Positions 1-7,789 of a DNA stretch of 64,000 nucleotides are shown here, in pieces. Source of the stretch: Micromonospora sp. MA102 (lineage in GTDB: Bacteria > Actinomycetota > Actinomycetes > Mycobacteriales > Micromonosporaceae); contig NZ_JAMWEG010000002.1 in NCBI RefSeq assembly GCF_025460765.1, positions 558,001-622,000 on the forward strand, given 5' to 3'. Made by a program: the position numbers and the translations under genes. The notes under the pieces were generated by a model. It searched no databases, was not told the DNA's origin, and worked only from the letters and a program-made list of their open reading frames with translations. Every line of letters begins with the position of its first letter. Positions within the stretch are counted from its first letter, which is position 1.

Positions 1-411
1 GGCCCGCCGGCACAGGTCGTCCAGCGCCACGGCCAGCGGGCCGGCCACGGTCGGGGCCGACGCGTCCGGGTCGCCGTGCCGGTCGAGCACCTCCAGCAGG
101 GCCGCCACGGTCGGCGCGAGCCGGGTCGGGCTGGCGCCGAGGCCGTCCTCGTCGCACGCGTCGTCCATCACGAACAGCCAGCTGATCAGGTCGGCGAGCA
201 GCCGCAGGTCGGCGACCGACGCGTCCGGGCAGGCCCGGCCGGCCAGCTCGGCCGGGTGGGCGCCGGCCAGCCGGCGCAGCCCGGCCGGGGTGTCGATCAG
301 GCCCAGGTCGACGACCCACCCGGCGCTCTCCCCGGCGACTAGCTCGACGGCGGCGTGTCGGCGCGCCGGGAAGGGGGGTTCGTGCAGTGCCGAGAGCGCG
401 AAGCCTCGCAT
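1..411 (-). CDS. Class I terpene cyclase, N-terminal part, cut by window edge
   Basis: Reading the minus strand from the ATG at 411 gives 137 codons with no stop before the left edge, so only the front of the protein is present. Residues 77-90 read SWLFVMDDACDEDG. Asp83, Asp84 and Asp87 form the DDxxD metal-binding motif of class I terpene cyclases, which bind Mg2+ and ionise a prenyl diphosphate. The motif lies about 80 residues from the start, as usual in bacterial sesquiterpene cyclases. A GGTGGAG ribosome site stands just before the ATG. The product (mono-, sesqui- or diterpene) cannot be told, because the NSE motif and the rest of the active site lie outside the window. The family call rests on one strong motif plus its position. 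Confidence 0.8.
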   Translation of the reverse strand, partial: MRGFALSALHEPPFPARRHAAVELVAGESAGWVVDLGLIDTPAGLRRLAGAHPAELAGRACPDASVADLRLLADLISWLFVMDDACDEDGLGASPTRLAPTVAALLEVLDRHGDPDASAPTVAGPLAVALDDLCRRA

Positions 412-541
412 CCGTCTCCACCTTGTCCCGCCACCCCGGGGGTTGGGCGGCGGGTCAGGAGCGTACGGCAGCGCGGATCGGCCGTCGTCGCTGGGCCGGA
501 GCCGTTCCCACGCGGTCCGGTGACCGGCCTGGCACGCCCCG

Positions 542-1171
542 TCAGAAACCCAGGTTGGCCGCGCGCAACCGCTCCGCCGGTGCGGTCGGGCCGTCCACCT
601 GGACCCGGGCCACCCGCTGCCGGCCGGAGATGAACAGCACCAGCTCGCCCGGCGCGCCCACCACCCGCAGCCGCTCGCCGCCGCGGCCGACGGCGCGCTC
701 GCCGTAGCCGGGCGCCTGGATCAGCAGGTCCGCCGGGAAGCGCCGCAACGCCATCCGGGCCAGCACGGTGGCCCGCTTCCAGAGCGCGGCGTGCTGCCGG
801 GCCGGCAGGTCGCGGGGGAGCCAGCCCGCCTGGGCCCGGCGGACGTCCTCGTGGTGAATGAAGAACTCCATGCCGTTGACCAGCTCGTCGGTGAGCGGGT
901 TGCTCAGCGGGCTCCACCGTGGCGGGCGGCGCACCCGCTCGACCAGCTCCGCGTAGGGACCGGCGGCCATCCGCCGGCGGACCGCCTCGCCGTAGCCGCG
1001 CAGTGGCGGCAGCAGGATGCCGCCCGCCGCGTCCGGCCGGCGTTCCCGCACCAGCAGGTGCGCCGCCAGGTCCCGGGTGGTCCATCCCTCGTTGACCGTC
1101 GGCGCGTCCGGTCCCAGCTCCAGCATCAGGTCGGCGAGCGCCTCGCGCTCCGTTCGGGCGTACCGCGGCAT
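542..1171 (-). CDS. TIGR03085-type / maleylpyruvate isomerase-like (DinB-fold) protein
   Basis: The 209-residue protein begins MPRYARTEREAL. It contains LMLELGPDAPTVNEGWTTRD and a histidine-rich ELVNGMEFFIHHEDVRRAQ stretch in the middle, the pattern of actinobacterial TIGR03085 proteins, which belong to the DinB/maleylpyruvate isomerase N-terminal fold. Relatives bind a divalent metal through His residues and some use mycothiol; the substrate here is unknown. The ATG at 1171 is chosen over an upstream in-frame start because the protein begins at the family's usual place and a TACGAT hexamer stands exactly 6 nt before it, the spacing of a leaderless message. It is divergent from the ABC exporter genes and probably monocistronic. 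Confidence 0.75.
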   Translation of the reverse strand: MPRYARTEREALADLMLELGPDAPTVNEGWTTRDLAAHLLVRERRPDAAGGILLPPLRGYGEAVRRRMAAGPYAELVERVRRPPRWSPLSNPLTDELVNGMEFFIHHEDVRRAQAGWLPRDLPARQHAALWKRATVLARMALRRFPADLLIQAPGYGERAVGRGGERLRVVGAPGELVLFISGRQRVARVQVDGPTAPAERLRAANLGF

Positions 1172-1177
1172 GGCCCG

Positions 1178-1183
1178 ATCGTA
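1178..1183 (-). promoter_or_regulatory. -10 element for a leaderless transcript
   Basis: On the minus strand TACGAT is followed by 6 nt and then the ATG at 1171. This puts the expected transcription start on the start codon, and no Shine-Dalgarno sequence is visible. Confidence 0.5.
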
Positions 1184-1388
1184 GGCCCGTGGGCCGGTTC
1201 GCGCTTCCGGCACGGCCCGGCGCCGGCGTCCCCCCGTCCGACGGGCGGCGCGACGCGGGGGGCATCCGCCCTGCTGGGCGGGGTCCGGCGGGACCGAGTG
1301 ACGGCCGACATATCGGGGCCGGGTCGGCGGAGCGGGCCCCGACCGGTAAGGATGAGGGAGAAAACTGCGGCTTACGGCGGGGGAGAGC

Positions 1389-3263
1389 GTGGCGAGCGGG
1401 ACAAGTCGGGACGTCCTCGGCAGAGGGCTACGGGTACTCGGCCGGGCCATCCGGGAGCAGCCGCGCATCTTCGCGGTCGCGGTGGCCGGCAGCGTGCTCT
1501 TCGGCCTCATGGTGATCGCCAGCGCGTACGTGGTCGGCGCGGTGGTCGGCAAGGTGGTGGTCCCGGCGGTGGCCCGCGGCTCGGTCACCGGCGGCGCCCT
1601 GGCGCTCGCCGCCACCGCGCTGTTCGGGATCAGCGTGCTGCGGGTGGTCGGCATCTTCGGCCGCCGGCTCGGCGCCGGCTACATGCAGTACCGGCTCCAG
1701 GCCGCCTACCGCCGCCGGGTCACCCGCCGCTACCTCGACCTGCCGCTGGCCTGGCACCACCGCAACGCCACCGGCACCCTGCTGTCCAACGCCAACTCCG
1801 ACGTCGAGGCCGCCTGGTATCCGATCGCGCCGCTGCCCTTCGCCGTCGGCACCCTGGTGATGCTCGTCGGCGCGGTGGTCTCGCTCTTCCTCACCGACTG
1901 GGCCCTCGCGCTGGTCGGCCTCGCCGTCTTCCCGGCCCTGTTCGCGCTCAACGTGGTCTACTCCCGCCGGATGGCGCCCCGCCAGGCCCGCGCGCAGCGA
2001 CTGCGCGCCGAGGTCAGCGGCATCGCCCACGAGAGCTTCGACGGCGCCCTGGTGGTCAAGACGATGGGCCGCGAGGCCCAGGAGACCGCCCGGTTCGCCG
2101 CCCGGGCCGGGGAGCTGCGGGACGCGCTGATCTCCGTCGGCAAGCTGCGCGGTGTCTTCGACCCGATGCTGGAGACGCTGCCCAGCCTGGGCACGCTCGC
2201 CGTGCTGGTGGTCGGCGCGGTCCGGCTCCGCCAGGGCGGGATCACCGTGACCGAGCTGGTCAGCGTGGCCTTCCTCTTCACCGTGCTGGCCTTCCCGGTC
2301 CGCGCCATCGGCTGGGTGCTGGCCGAGCTGCCGCGCAGCGTCGCCGGCTGGGACCGGGTCAGCCGGGTCCTCGACGCCACCGGCGAGATGCCGTACGGCG
2401 ACGTGACGCTCGACCCGGCCACGCCGACGCCGGCCACCCTCTCGTTCCACGACGTGCACTTCGGGTACGAGCCGGCCGAGGCCCACCTGCCCGGCACCGA
2501 GGTGCTGGGCGAGGTCACCTTCACCGTGCCGGCCGGGAAGACGGTGGCGCTGGTCGGGCCGACCGGCGCCGGCAAGTCCACCATCACCTCGCTGGCCGTG
2601 CGGCTGGTCGACCCGCGCTCGGGCAGTGTCACCCTGGACGGCGTCGACGTGCGGGACCTGACCGCCGCCTCGCTGGCCTCGACGGTGGCCCTGGTCGCCC
2701 AGGTGCCGTTCGTCTTCGACGACACCGTGCGGGCCAACATCACCCTGGACCGTGCCGGCATCGGCGACGACGAGGTCTGGGCGGCGCTGCGGCTGGCCGA
2801 GGCGGACGGCTTCGTGGCCGGGCTGCCCGACGGGCTGGACACCATGGTCGGCGAGCGGGGCACCTCGCTCTCCGGCGGGCAGCGGCAGCGGCTCACCCTG
2901 GCCCGGGCGATCGCCGGCCGGCCCCGACTGCTGGTGCTCGACGACGCCACGAGCGCCGTCGACCCGCGGGTGGAGGCCGCCATCCTGGCCGGGCTGCGCG
3001 CCCCGGCGGAGGGCGGCGCGCCCGCCTCGATCCTGGTGGTCGCCTACCGGCGGGCCACCATCGCGCTCGCCGACGAGGTGATCTACGTCGAGCACGGCCG
3101 GGTGGTGGCCCGGGGCACGCACACCGACCTGCTCGCCACCGTCCCGGGCTACGCCGACCTGGTCACCGCCTACGAACAGGCCGAGCACGAACGCGAGCAG
3201 ACCCGCACGTACGACGAGGTCACCCCGCTGACCTCCGGCCTGGAAGTCGAGGTTGACCGGTGA
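1389..3263 (+). CDS. ABC exporter half-transporter, subunit A (degenerate ATP site)
   Basis: This is a 624-residue half-transporter: an N-terminal six-helix exporter domain (roughly 30-330) and a C-terminal nucleotide-binding domain. Walker A GPTGAGKS starts at residue 390 and the signature LSGGQ at 494. The Walker B aspartate (518) is followed by Asp519 instead of the catalytic Glu, and the switch-loop His is replaced by Tyr553. This half therefore carries a good signature but a poor hydrolysis site, as in heterodimeric exporters such as TM287/288 and BmrCD. The GTG start follows a GGGAG ribosome site. The stop overlaps a repeated junction element, after which subunit B begins, so the two are surely co-expressed. 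The exported substrate is unknown; drugs, lipids or peptides are all possible. Confidence 0.9.
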   Translation: MASGTSRDVLGRGLRVLGRAIREQPRIFAVAVAGSVLFGLMVIASAYVVGAVVGKVVVPAVARGSVTGGALALAATALFGISVLRVVGIFGRRLGAGYMQYRLQAAYRRRVTRRYLDLPLAWHHRNATGTLLSNANSDVEAAWYPIAPLPFAVGTLVMLVGAVVSLFLTDWALALVGLAVFPALFALNVVYSRRMAPRQARAQRLRAEVSGIAHESFDGALVVKTMGREAQETARFAARAGELRDALISVGKLRGVFDPMLETLPSLGTLAVLVVGAVRLRQGGITVTELVSVAFLFTVLAFPVRAIGWVLAELPRSVAGWDRVSRVLDATGEMPYGDVTLDPATPTPATLSFHDVHFGYEPAEAHLPGTEVLGEVTFTVPAGKTVALVGPTGAGKSTITSLAVRLVDPRSGSVTLDGVDVRDLTAASLASTVALVAQVPFVFDDTVRANITLDRAGIGDDEVWAALRLAEADGFVAGLPDGLDTMVGERGTSLSGGQRQRLTLARAIAGRPRLLVLDDATSAVDPRVEAAILAGLRAPAEGGAPASILVVAYRRATIALADEVIYVEHGRVVARGTHTDLLATVPGYADLVTAYEQAEHEREQTRTYDEVTPLTSGLEVEVDR

Positions 3264-3322
3264 GCGCGAGGAGTGCAGCGGAGCGGAGCCCCGCAGTCGC
3301 GAACGAGAGGTCGGCCCGGTGA
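3260..3322 (+). repeat. Gene-junction repeat, copy 1, open as a 20-codon mini-ORF
   Basis: A bipartite sequence, GTGAGCGCGAGGAG (3260-3273) then GAGCCCCGCAGTCGCGAAC (3286-3304), sits exactly between the stop of subunit A and the GTG of subunit B. A second copy lies at 47058-47120 between pyk and tesB. Read from its own GTG it is open for 20 codons. Its GTG overlaps the upstream gene's TGA (GTGA), and its TGA overlaps the downstream GTG (GTGA). I recall similar sequences at gene starts in other Micromonosporaceae genomes but cannot verify this. Confidence 0.7.
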
Positions 3323-5097
3323 GCGCGACTGTTGAGACCGAGCGGCCGGCCGAGTCGACCTGGCGGACGCTGCGGCGCGGGTTGGCGCTCTCGCCGGAGC
3401 TGAAGACGGGGCTGGCCGGCACCGTGGCGCTGGCCCTGATCTACATGGTCGGCCGGGTCGCCGTGCCGGTGGCCGTGCAGCGCGGCATCGACCACGGCAT
3501 CGTCGGCGGCCTCGACCTGGACGTGGTAACGGTGACCGTGGTGATCACCGCGGCCGTGCTGGTGGTCACCACCACCTGCGGCTACCTGATGATGCGCCGG
3601 CTGTTCACGGTCAGCGAGACCGCGCTGGCCGGGGTGCGCACGCGCGCGTTCCGGCACGTGCACGACCTGTCCATGCTGCACCAGCAGTCCGAGCGGCGCG
3701 GCTCGCTGGTCTCCCGGGTCACCAGCGACGTCGACCAGATCACCCAGTTCCTCCAGTGGGGCGGCGTGATCCTGATCGTCAACCTGGGCCAGCTCGTGGT
3801 GACCACGGCGGTCATGCTGGCCTACTCCTGGCAGCTGACCCTGGTGGTGCTCGTCGCGTTCGCGCCGGCGGTGCTGGTGATCCGGCTGCTCCAGCGCCGG
3901 CTCGCGGGCGCCTACGGGCTGGTCCGGCAGCGGATGGGCGCCCTGCTCGGCACCATCGGTGAGAGCGTGGTGGGCGCTCCGGTGATCCGGGCGTACGGGA
4001 TCTCCGGGCGCACCGCCCGGCGGCTGGACGCGGCCATCGAGGGGCAGCGCCAGGCCCAGCAGCGGGCCATCCGGATCAGCATCGTGGGCAGCTCGGTGGG
4101 TGAGCTGGCCGCCGGCCTGGCCCTCGCGGGCGTGGTGGTGGTCGGTGTCAACCTCGGCGTCGACCGCACCCTGTCCGTCGGCCAGCTCACCGCGTTCCTG
4201 TTCCTGGTGACGCTCTTCATCCAGCCGGTGCAGATCGCCACCGAGGTGCTCAACGAGGCGCAGAACGCGATCGCGGGCTGGCGGCGGGTGCTCGACGTGC
4301 TGGACGTCGCGCCGGACGTGGCCGACCCGGGTGCGCAGGGCCGCGAGCTGCCGGACGGCCCGCTGGACATCCGTTTCGCCGGGGTGACCTTCGCCTACCC
4401 GGGCGGGCCGCCCGTGCTGCACGACGTGACGCTGGAGATCCCGGCGAAGAGCCGGGTGGCCGTGGTCGGCGAGACCGGCAGCGGCAAGACGACCTTCGCG
4501 AAGCTGCTCACCCGGCTCATGGACCCCACGGAGGGCGAGGTGCTGCTCTCCGGCGTCTCGCTGGCCGAGGTGCGCTTCGACTCGCTGCGGTCGCGGGTGG
4601 TGATGGTGCCGCAGGACGGCTTCCTCTTCGACGCGACCGTCGGGGAGAACGTCCGCTTCGCCCGCCCGGAGCTGACCGACGGGCAGCTCACCGCCGCCTT
4701 CTCCGAGCTGGGCCTGGCCGACTGGCTGGACGGGCTGCCGGCCGGGCTGGACACCCCGGTGGGCGAGCGCGGCGAGGCGCTGAGCGTCGGGGAGCGGCAG
4801 CTCGTCGCGCTGGCCCGGGCGTACGTGGCCGATCCCGACCTGCTCGTGCTGGACGAGGCGACCAGCGCCGTCGACCCGGCCACCGAGGTACGCCTGCAGC
4901 GCACCCTCGACGCGGTCACCCGGGGCCGGACGACGCTGGCCATCGCCCACCGGCTGTCCACCGCCCAGGCCGCCGACGAGGTGATCGTCGTGGACCGGGG
5001 GAGGATCGTGCAGCGCGGCCCGCACGACGAGCTGGTGCGGGACCCGGAGTCGGTCTACGCCCTGCTCTACGCCTCCTGGCTGGAGCAGACCCGCTGA
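3319..5097 (+). CDS. ABC exporter half-transporter, subunit B (catalytic ATP site)
   Basis: The 592-residue partner of subunit A has six membrane helices (about 35-310) and a C-terminal ATPase with Walker A GETGSGKT. The signature is degenerate (LSVGE, residues 488-492), while Walker B keeps its catalytic Glu513 and the switch-loop His544 is intact. The defects are complementary to those of subunit A: the competent site pairs these Walker motifs with the LSGGQ of subunit A. An in-frame TTG at 3253 would add the translated junction repeat, so the GTG at 3319, which begins MSATVETERP, is preferred. The substrate cannot be read from the sequence. Confidence 0.9.
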   Translation: MSATVETERPAESTWRTLRRGLALSPELKTGLAGTVALALIYMVGRVAVPVAVQRGIDHGIVGGLDLDVVTVTVVITAAVLVVTTTCGYLMMRRLFTVSETALAGVRTRAFRHVHDLSMLHQQSERRGSLVSRVTSDVDQITQFLQWGGVILIVNLGQLVVTTAVMLAYSWQLTLVVLVAFAPAVLVIRLLQRRLAGAYGLVRQRMGALLGTIGESVVGAPVIRAYGISGRTARRLDAAIEGQRQAQQRAIRISIVGSSVGELAAGLALAGVVVVGVNLGVDRTLSVGQLTAFLFLVTLFIQPVQIATEVLNEAQNAIAGWRRVLDVLDVAPDVADPGAQGRELPDGPLDIRFAGVTFAYPGGPPVLHDVTLEIPAKSRVAVVGETGSGKTTFAKLLTRLMDPTEGEVLLSGVSLAEVRFDSLRSRVVMVPQDGFLFDATVGENVRFARPELTDGQLTAAFSELGLADWLDGLPAGLDTPVGERGEALSVGERQLVALARAYVADPDLLVLDEATSAVDPATEVRLQRTLDAVTRGRTTLAIAHRLSTAQAADEVIVVDRGRIVQRGPHDELVRDPESVYALLYASWLEQTR

Positions 5098-5135
5098 TCT
5101 TCGCGGGTCCACCTGGGCTGGAGCAGACCCGCTGA
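5078..5135 (+). repeat. 20-bp direct repeat of the gene's 3' end
   Basis: GGCTGGAGCAGACCCGCTGA, the last codons and stop of subunit B (5078-5097), recurs exactly at 5116-5135 after an 18-bp gap. It looks like a local duplication that left a second copy of the stop region downstream. Confidence 0.8.
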
Positions 5136-5164
5136 GCCGCGCGGCTCGGCGGGAGTGGAACTCC
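5134..5164. terminator. Hairpins between convergent genes
   Basis: GAGCCGCGCGGCTC (5134-5147) is a perfect palindrome, and GGAGT-GGA-ACTCC (5152-5164) is a short hairpin. They lie between the convergent subunit B and TetR genes and probably end transcription in both directions. There is no T-run, as is usual at this GC content. Confidence 0.4.
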
Positions 5165-5225
5165 ACCACCACCTGCCCGCTGCTGCACCCGATGCTCTGC
5201 CCGCGTGCCGCGGGGCGGGCCTGAG

Positions 5226-5819
5226 TCAGGTCAGGTCGCCCATGAGATAGCGCTGGACGGTCGGGCCGATCGCGGCGACCAGGGTCTCCGGGTCGGCGGA
5301 CGCGGCCGGTTCGAGACGGATCACGTAGCGCATCATGGCCAGGCCGATCAGTTGGCTCGCCACCAGCGAGCCGCGCAGCGGCAGCTCGGCCGGGTCGATG
5401 TCGAGGTGGTCGAGCACCCGCCGCAGCACCTGTGTCACCAGGAACTCGCGCATGAGCCGGGCCATCCACTCGTTGCTGACCGCGGAGCGGAGCAGGGCGA
5501 CCGCCGGGGTGCCGGTGGGCGAGTCCCAGACCCCGAGGAAGGTCCGGACCAGGCGCTCGCCGGCCCCCGCCGGTCCGCCGGCCAGGACCTCCGGCAGCAA
5601 CCGCGCCGGGTCGATCGGCATGGCCATGGCGGCCCGGAACAGCTCCTCCTTGGTGCCGAAGTAGTGGTGCACCAGCGCCGGGTCGACCCCCGCGGCGGCC
5701 GCGATCGACCGGATCGAGGCGGCGTCGAAGCCGCGCTCGGCGAACGCCGCCCGGGCCGCCGCGAGGATGGCCTCCCGGGTGTCCGGGTTGCCGGGCCGCC
5801 GGCCGGTGCGCCGGGCCAT
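5226..5819 (-). CDS. TetR family transcriptional regulator of the ABC-2 exporter operon
   Basis: This 197-residue protein has an N-terminal TetR helix-turn-helix (about 10-56: TREAILAAARAAFAERGFD, then VDPALVHHYFGTKEELF) and a helical C-terminal ligand domain resembling TetR_C_17-type domains. The ATG at 5819 overlaps the stop of the permease gene by one base (TGATG), so it is translationally coupled as the last gene of an ATPase-permease-TetR operon. A longer reading upstream would run into the permease's own coding region. Being the third gene of the unit it probably controls, it likely represses the operon through the nested dyad at 7309-7344 and so its own synthesis. The ligand is unknown, probably the exported compound. 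Confidence 0.9.
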   Translation of the reverse strand: MARRTGRRPGNPDTREAILAAARAAFAERGFDAASIRSIAAAAGVDPALVHHYFGTKEELFRAAMAMPIDPARLLPEVLAGGPAGAGERLVRTFLGVWDSPTGTPAVALLRSAVSNEWMARLMREFLVTQVLRRVLDHLDIDPAELPLRGSLVASQLIGLAMMRYVIRLEPAASADPETLVAAIGPTVQRYLMGDLT

Positions 5820-6574
5820 CACCCGCTGCGCCGCCGCAGCGTGGCGGCGGCCAGCACGAGCGCCGCCACGGCCGCGCCGGCCACGATCGCCACGTCCCGC
5901 CACATCGTCCCGGTCGGGTCGGCGTGCGCGCCGACCTCCTGGAGCGCCTCGACGGCGTACGACAGGGGCAGCACGTCGCTGATCGCCTGGAGCCAGCCGG
6001 CCATCTCGCCGCGCGGCACGAACAGCCCGCAGAGCAGCAGCTGGGGGGCGACCACCACCGGCATGAACTGCACGGCCTGGAACTCCGTGCGGGCGAAGGC
6101 GCTGCAGAACAGGCCGAGCGCGACCGCCAGCACGGCGTTGATCGCCGCAATCATGATCACGAACCCGATGCTGCCGGCGGTCGTCAGGTCGAACACCCAG
6201 TACGCCACGGCCGAGGCGACGGTGGCCTGGACCACGCCGGCCAGGCCGAAAGCGATGCCGTACCCGAAGAGCAGGTCGAGCTTGGCCAGCGGGGTGGTGA
6301 GCAGCCGTTCCAGGGTGCCGGTGGTGCGCTCCCGCAGCATGGCGATGCTGGTCACCAGGAACATGATGATGAACGGGAAGAAGCCCAGCATGATCAGTGC
6401 CACCCGGTCGAAGACCGTCGGCTGCCCCGGCGGGGTGGGCTGGTCGACGTACATGAAGTAGACGAGCGTGAGCAGCACGATGGGGACCACGACGAGCAGC
6501 GCCACGGTCCGCCGGTCGTGCCGGAGCTGGCGCAGGATCCGCCCGGTGGTCGCGGCCAGGATGTGCGGGTTCAC
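5819..6574 (-). CDS. ABC-2 type permease of an exporter
   Basis: The 251-residue membrane protein has about six hydrophobic segments (VALLVVVPIVLLTLVYFMYV near the N-terminus, then LGFFPFIIMFLVTSI and four more). LRERTTGTLERLLTTPL is the conserved loop of ABC2_membrane (DrrB/YhhJ-like) permeases. It would form a dimeric channel energised by the ATPase encoded just upstream. The GTG at 6574 overlaps the ATPase stop (GTGA). An upstream in-frame start lies within the ATPase gene and is rejected. The substrate is probably a drug, lipid or polyketide-like molecule, inferred only from the family. Confidence 0.9.
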   Translation of the reverse strand: MNPHILAATTGRILRQLRHDRRTVALLVVVPIVLLTLVYFMYVDQPTPPGQPTVFDRVALIMLGFFPFIIMFLVTSIAMLRERTTGTLERLLTTPLAKLDLLFGYGIAFGLAGVVQATVASAVAYWVFDLTTAGSIGFVIMIAAINAVLAVALGLFCSAFARTEFQAVQFMPVVVAPQLLLCGLFVPRGEMAGWLQAISDVLPLSYAVEALQEVGAHADPTGTMWRDVAIVAGAAVAALVLAAATLRRRSG

Positions 6575-7296
6575 GAGTCGGCCTCCTGCTCGCTCGCCTT
6601 GATCAACCGGAGGAACGCCTCTTCCAGGTCGTCCACCCCGGTGGCGGCGCGGACCGCGTCCGGGGTGTCGTCGGCGACCAGCCGGCCGTCCCGGATGAGC
6701 AGCAGCCGGTCGCACCGGCCGGCCTCGTCCATGACGTGGCTGGACACCAGCAGCGTGGTGCCGGCGGCCGCCATGGCGTGGAACCGGGCCCACAGGTCGG
6801 CCCGGAGCACCGGGTCCTGGCCCACGGTCGGCTCGTCGAGGATGACCAGCTCGGGGTCGCCGACCAGGGCGCAGGCCAGCGACGCGCGGCTGCGCTGGCC
6901 GCCGGAGAGGTTGCCGACCAGTTGGGTGGCCGCGCCGGCCAGGCCGACGTCGGCGACCGTCTGGTCGGCGTGGGCGTGGTCCCGCCCGTGGAGGGCGGCG
7001 AAGTAGCGCGCGTTCTCCCGGACGGTCAGGTCGGCGTAGACGCTGGGCGCCTGCGTCAAATAGCCGACGCGGCGGCGCAGCTCGGCCGCCCCGGCGGGCC
7101 GGCCCAGCACGGTGACCGTGCCCGAGCCGACGGTCTGCACCCCGACGACCGCGCGCATCAGGGTGGTCTTGCCACTGCCGCTCGGCCCGAGCAGCCCGGT
7201 GACCGTGCCGCGGGGCACCGCGCAGGAGATGCCCTGGAGCACCCGCCGCCCGCCCCGCTCGACCACCAGGTCACGGACCGACACCGCGTCGTCCAT
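6571..7296 (-). CDS. ABC-2 exporter ATP-binding subunit
   Basis: The 241-residue ATPase has Walker A GPSGSGKT, a Q-loop near LTQAPSVYADLTVRENARYF, signature LSGGQ and Walker B LVILDEPTVGQDP followed by the H-loop VSSHVMDEA, all intact. The class is CcmA/DrrA-like. It powers the permease that follows. The ATG at 7296 is preferred to the in-frame TTG at 7308 because TTGGAGGCGGGC before it contains the ribosome site GGAGG. It is the first gene of the ATPase-permease-TetR operon, and its leader begins in the nested operator. Confidence 0.92.
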   Translation of the reverse strand: MDDAVSVRDLVVERGGRRVLQGISCAVPRGTVTGLLGPSGSGKTTLMRAVVGVQTVGSGTVTVLGRPAGAAELRRRVGYLTQAPSVYADLTVRENARYFAALHGRDHAHADQTVADVGLAGAATQLVGNLSGGQRSRASLACALVGDPELVILDEPTVGQDPVLRADLWARFHAMAAAGTTLLVSSHVMDEAGRCDRLLLIRDGRLVADDTPDAVRAATGVDDLEEAFLRLIKASEQEADS

Positions 7297-7308
7297 GCCC
7301 GCCTCCAA

Positions 7309-7344
7309 AACTCATCGACCGTTGAACTCAACGCTAGATGAGTT
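7309..7344. promoter_or_regulatory. 36-bp nested dyad, probable TetR operator
   Basis: AACTCATC (7309-7316) is answered by GATGAGTT (7337-7344). Inside them lies the palindrome GTTGAACTCAAC (7321-7332). Both share the centre 7326.5. The element starts 13 bp before the ATPase ATG, in the expected promoter or leader region, and is the obvious target for the operon's TetR. The adjacent DNA toward the MerR gene is ordinary. Confidence 0.7.
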
Positions 7345-7362
7345 ATCCGCCCGGGCGCAAGG

Positions 7363-7393
7363 TTGACTTCGAGTGCCCTCGAACTGGAAGCCT
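7363..7393 (+). promoter_or_regulatory. MerR-type promoter and operator
   Basis: TTGACT (7363-7368) is followed by the inverted repeat TTCGAG-TGCC-CTCGAA (7368-7383), lying in the space between -35 and -10. A stretched 19-bp spacer gives a weak -10 (AAGCCT, 7388-7393), the arrangement activated by MerR proteins. The start of transcription would fall near the GTG at 7400. Confidence 0.55.
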
Positions 7394-7399
7394 GGGTGC

Positions 7400-7789
7400 G
7401 TGGACATCAGCACGCGGGAGATGAGCCTCACCGTCGGTGAGGCGGCGGAACGGGTCGGCCTGACCACCTACACGCTGCGCTGGTACGAGCAGGAGGGCCT
7501 GGTCGCCCCGGTCGGCCGGGACTCCGCCGGCCGCCGGCGCTACACCGAGTCCGACGTCAACTGGCTGTTCCTGCTCACCCGGCTGCGGCGCACCGGCATG
7601 CCGGTGCGGGACATGCGGCGCTACGCCGAACTGGCCCGACAGGGTGACCGCACGCTCGGCGCCCGGCGGGCCCTGTTCGAGGCGCACCGGAGCCGGGTGC
7701 TGGCCCGGATGGCCGAGCTGGAGGAGGACCTCAAGGTCCTCGACTACAAGATCGACGCGTACCGCCGGGCGGAGGAGGAACTGGCATGA
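7400..7789 (+). CDS. MerR family transcriptional regulator
   Basis: The 129-residue regulator has an N-terminal winged helix ([20 protein letters not shown], then [20 protein letters not shown]), a linker, and a C-terminal coiled coil (about 80-125) for dimerisation. There is no Cys-rich metal site, so this is the small-molecule or redox-sensing type common beside aldo-keto reductases. The GTG at 7400 fits the length of relatives and the promoter. ATG 7421 is an alternative, but a ribosome site abuts it with no spacer. The stop overlaps the next gene (ATGA), so the two form an operon. The inducer is unknown. Confidence 0.88.
   Translation: MDISTREMSLTVGEAAERVGLTTYTLRWYEQEGLVAPVGRDSAGRRRYTESDVNWLFLLTRLRRTGMPVRDMRRYAELARQGDRTLGARRALFEAHRSRVLARMAELEEDLKVLDYKIDAYRRAEEELA

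Noticed and set aside
3253..3318. TTG start for ABC subunit B
   Set aside because: It would translate the junction repeat as 22 extra residues; the element recurs elsewhere as a non-homologous insert, and the GTG at 3319 fits the family.
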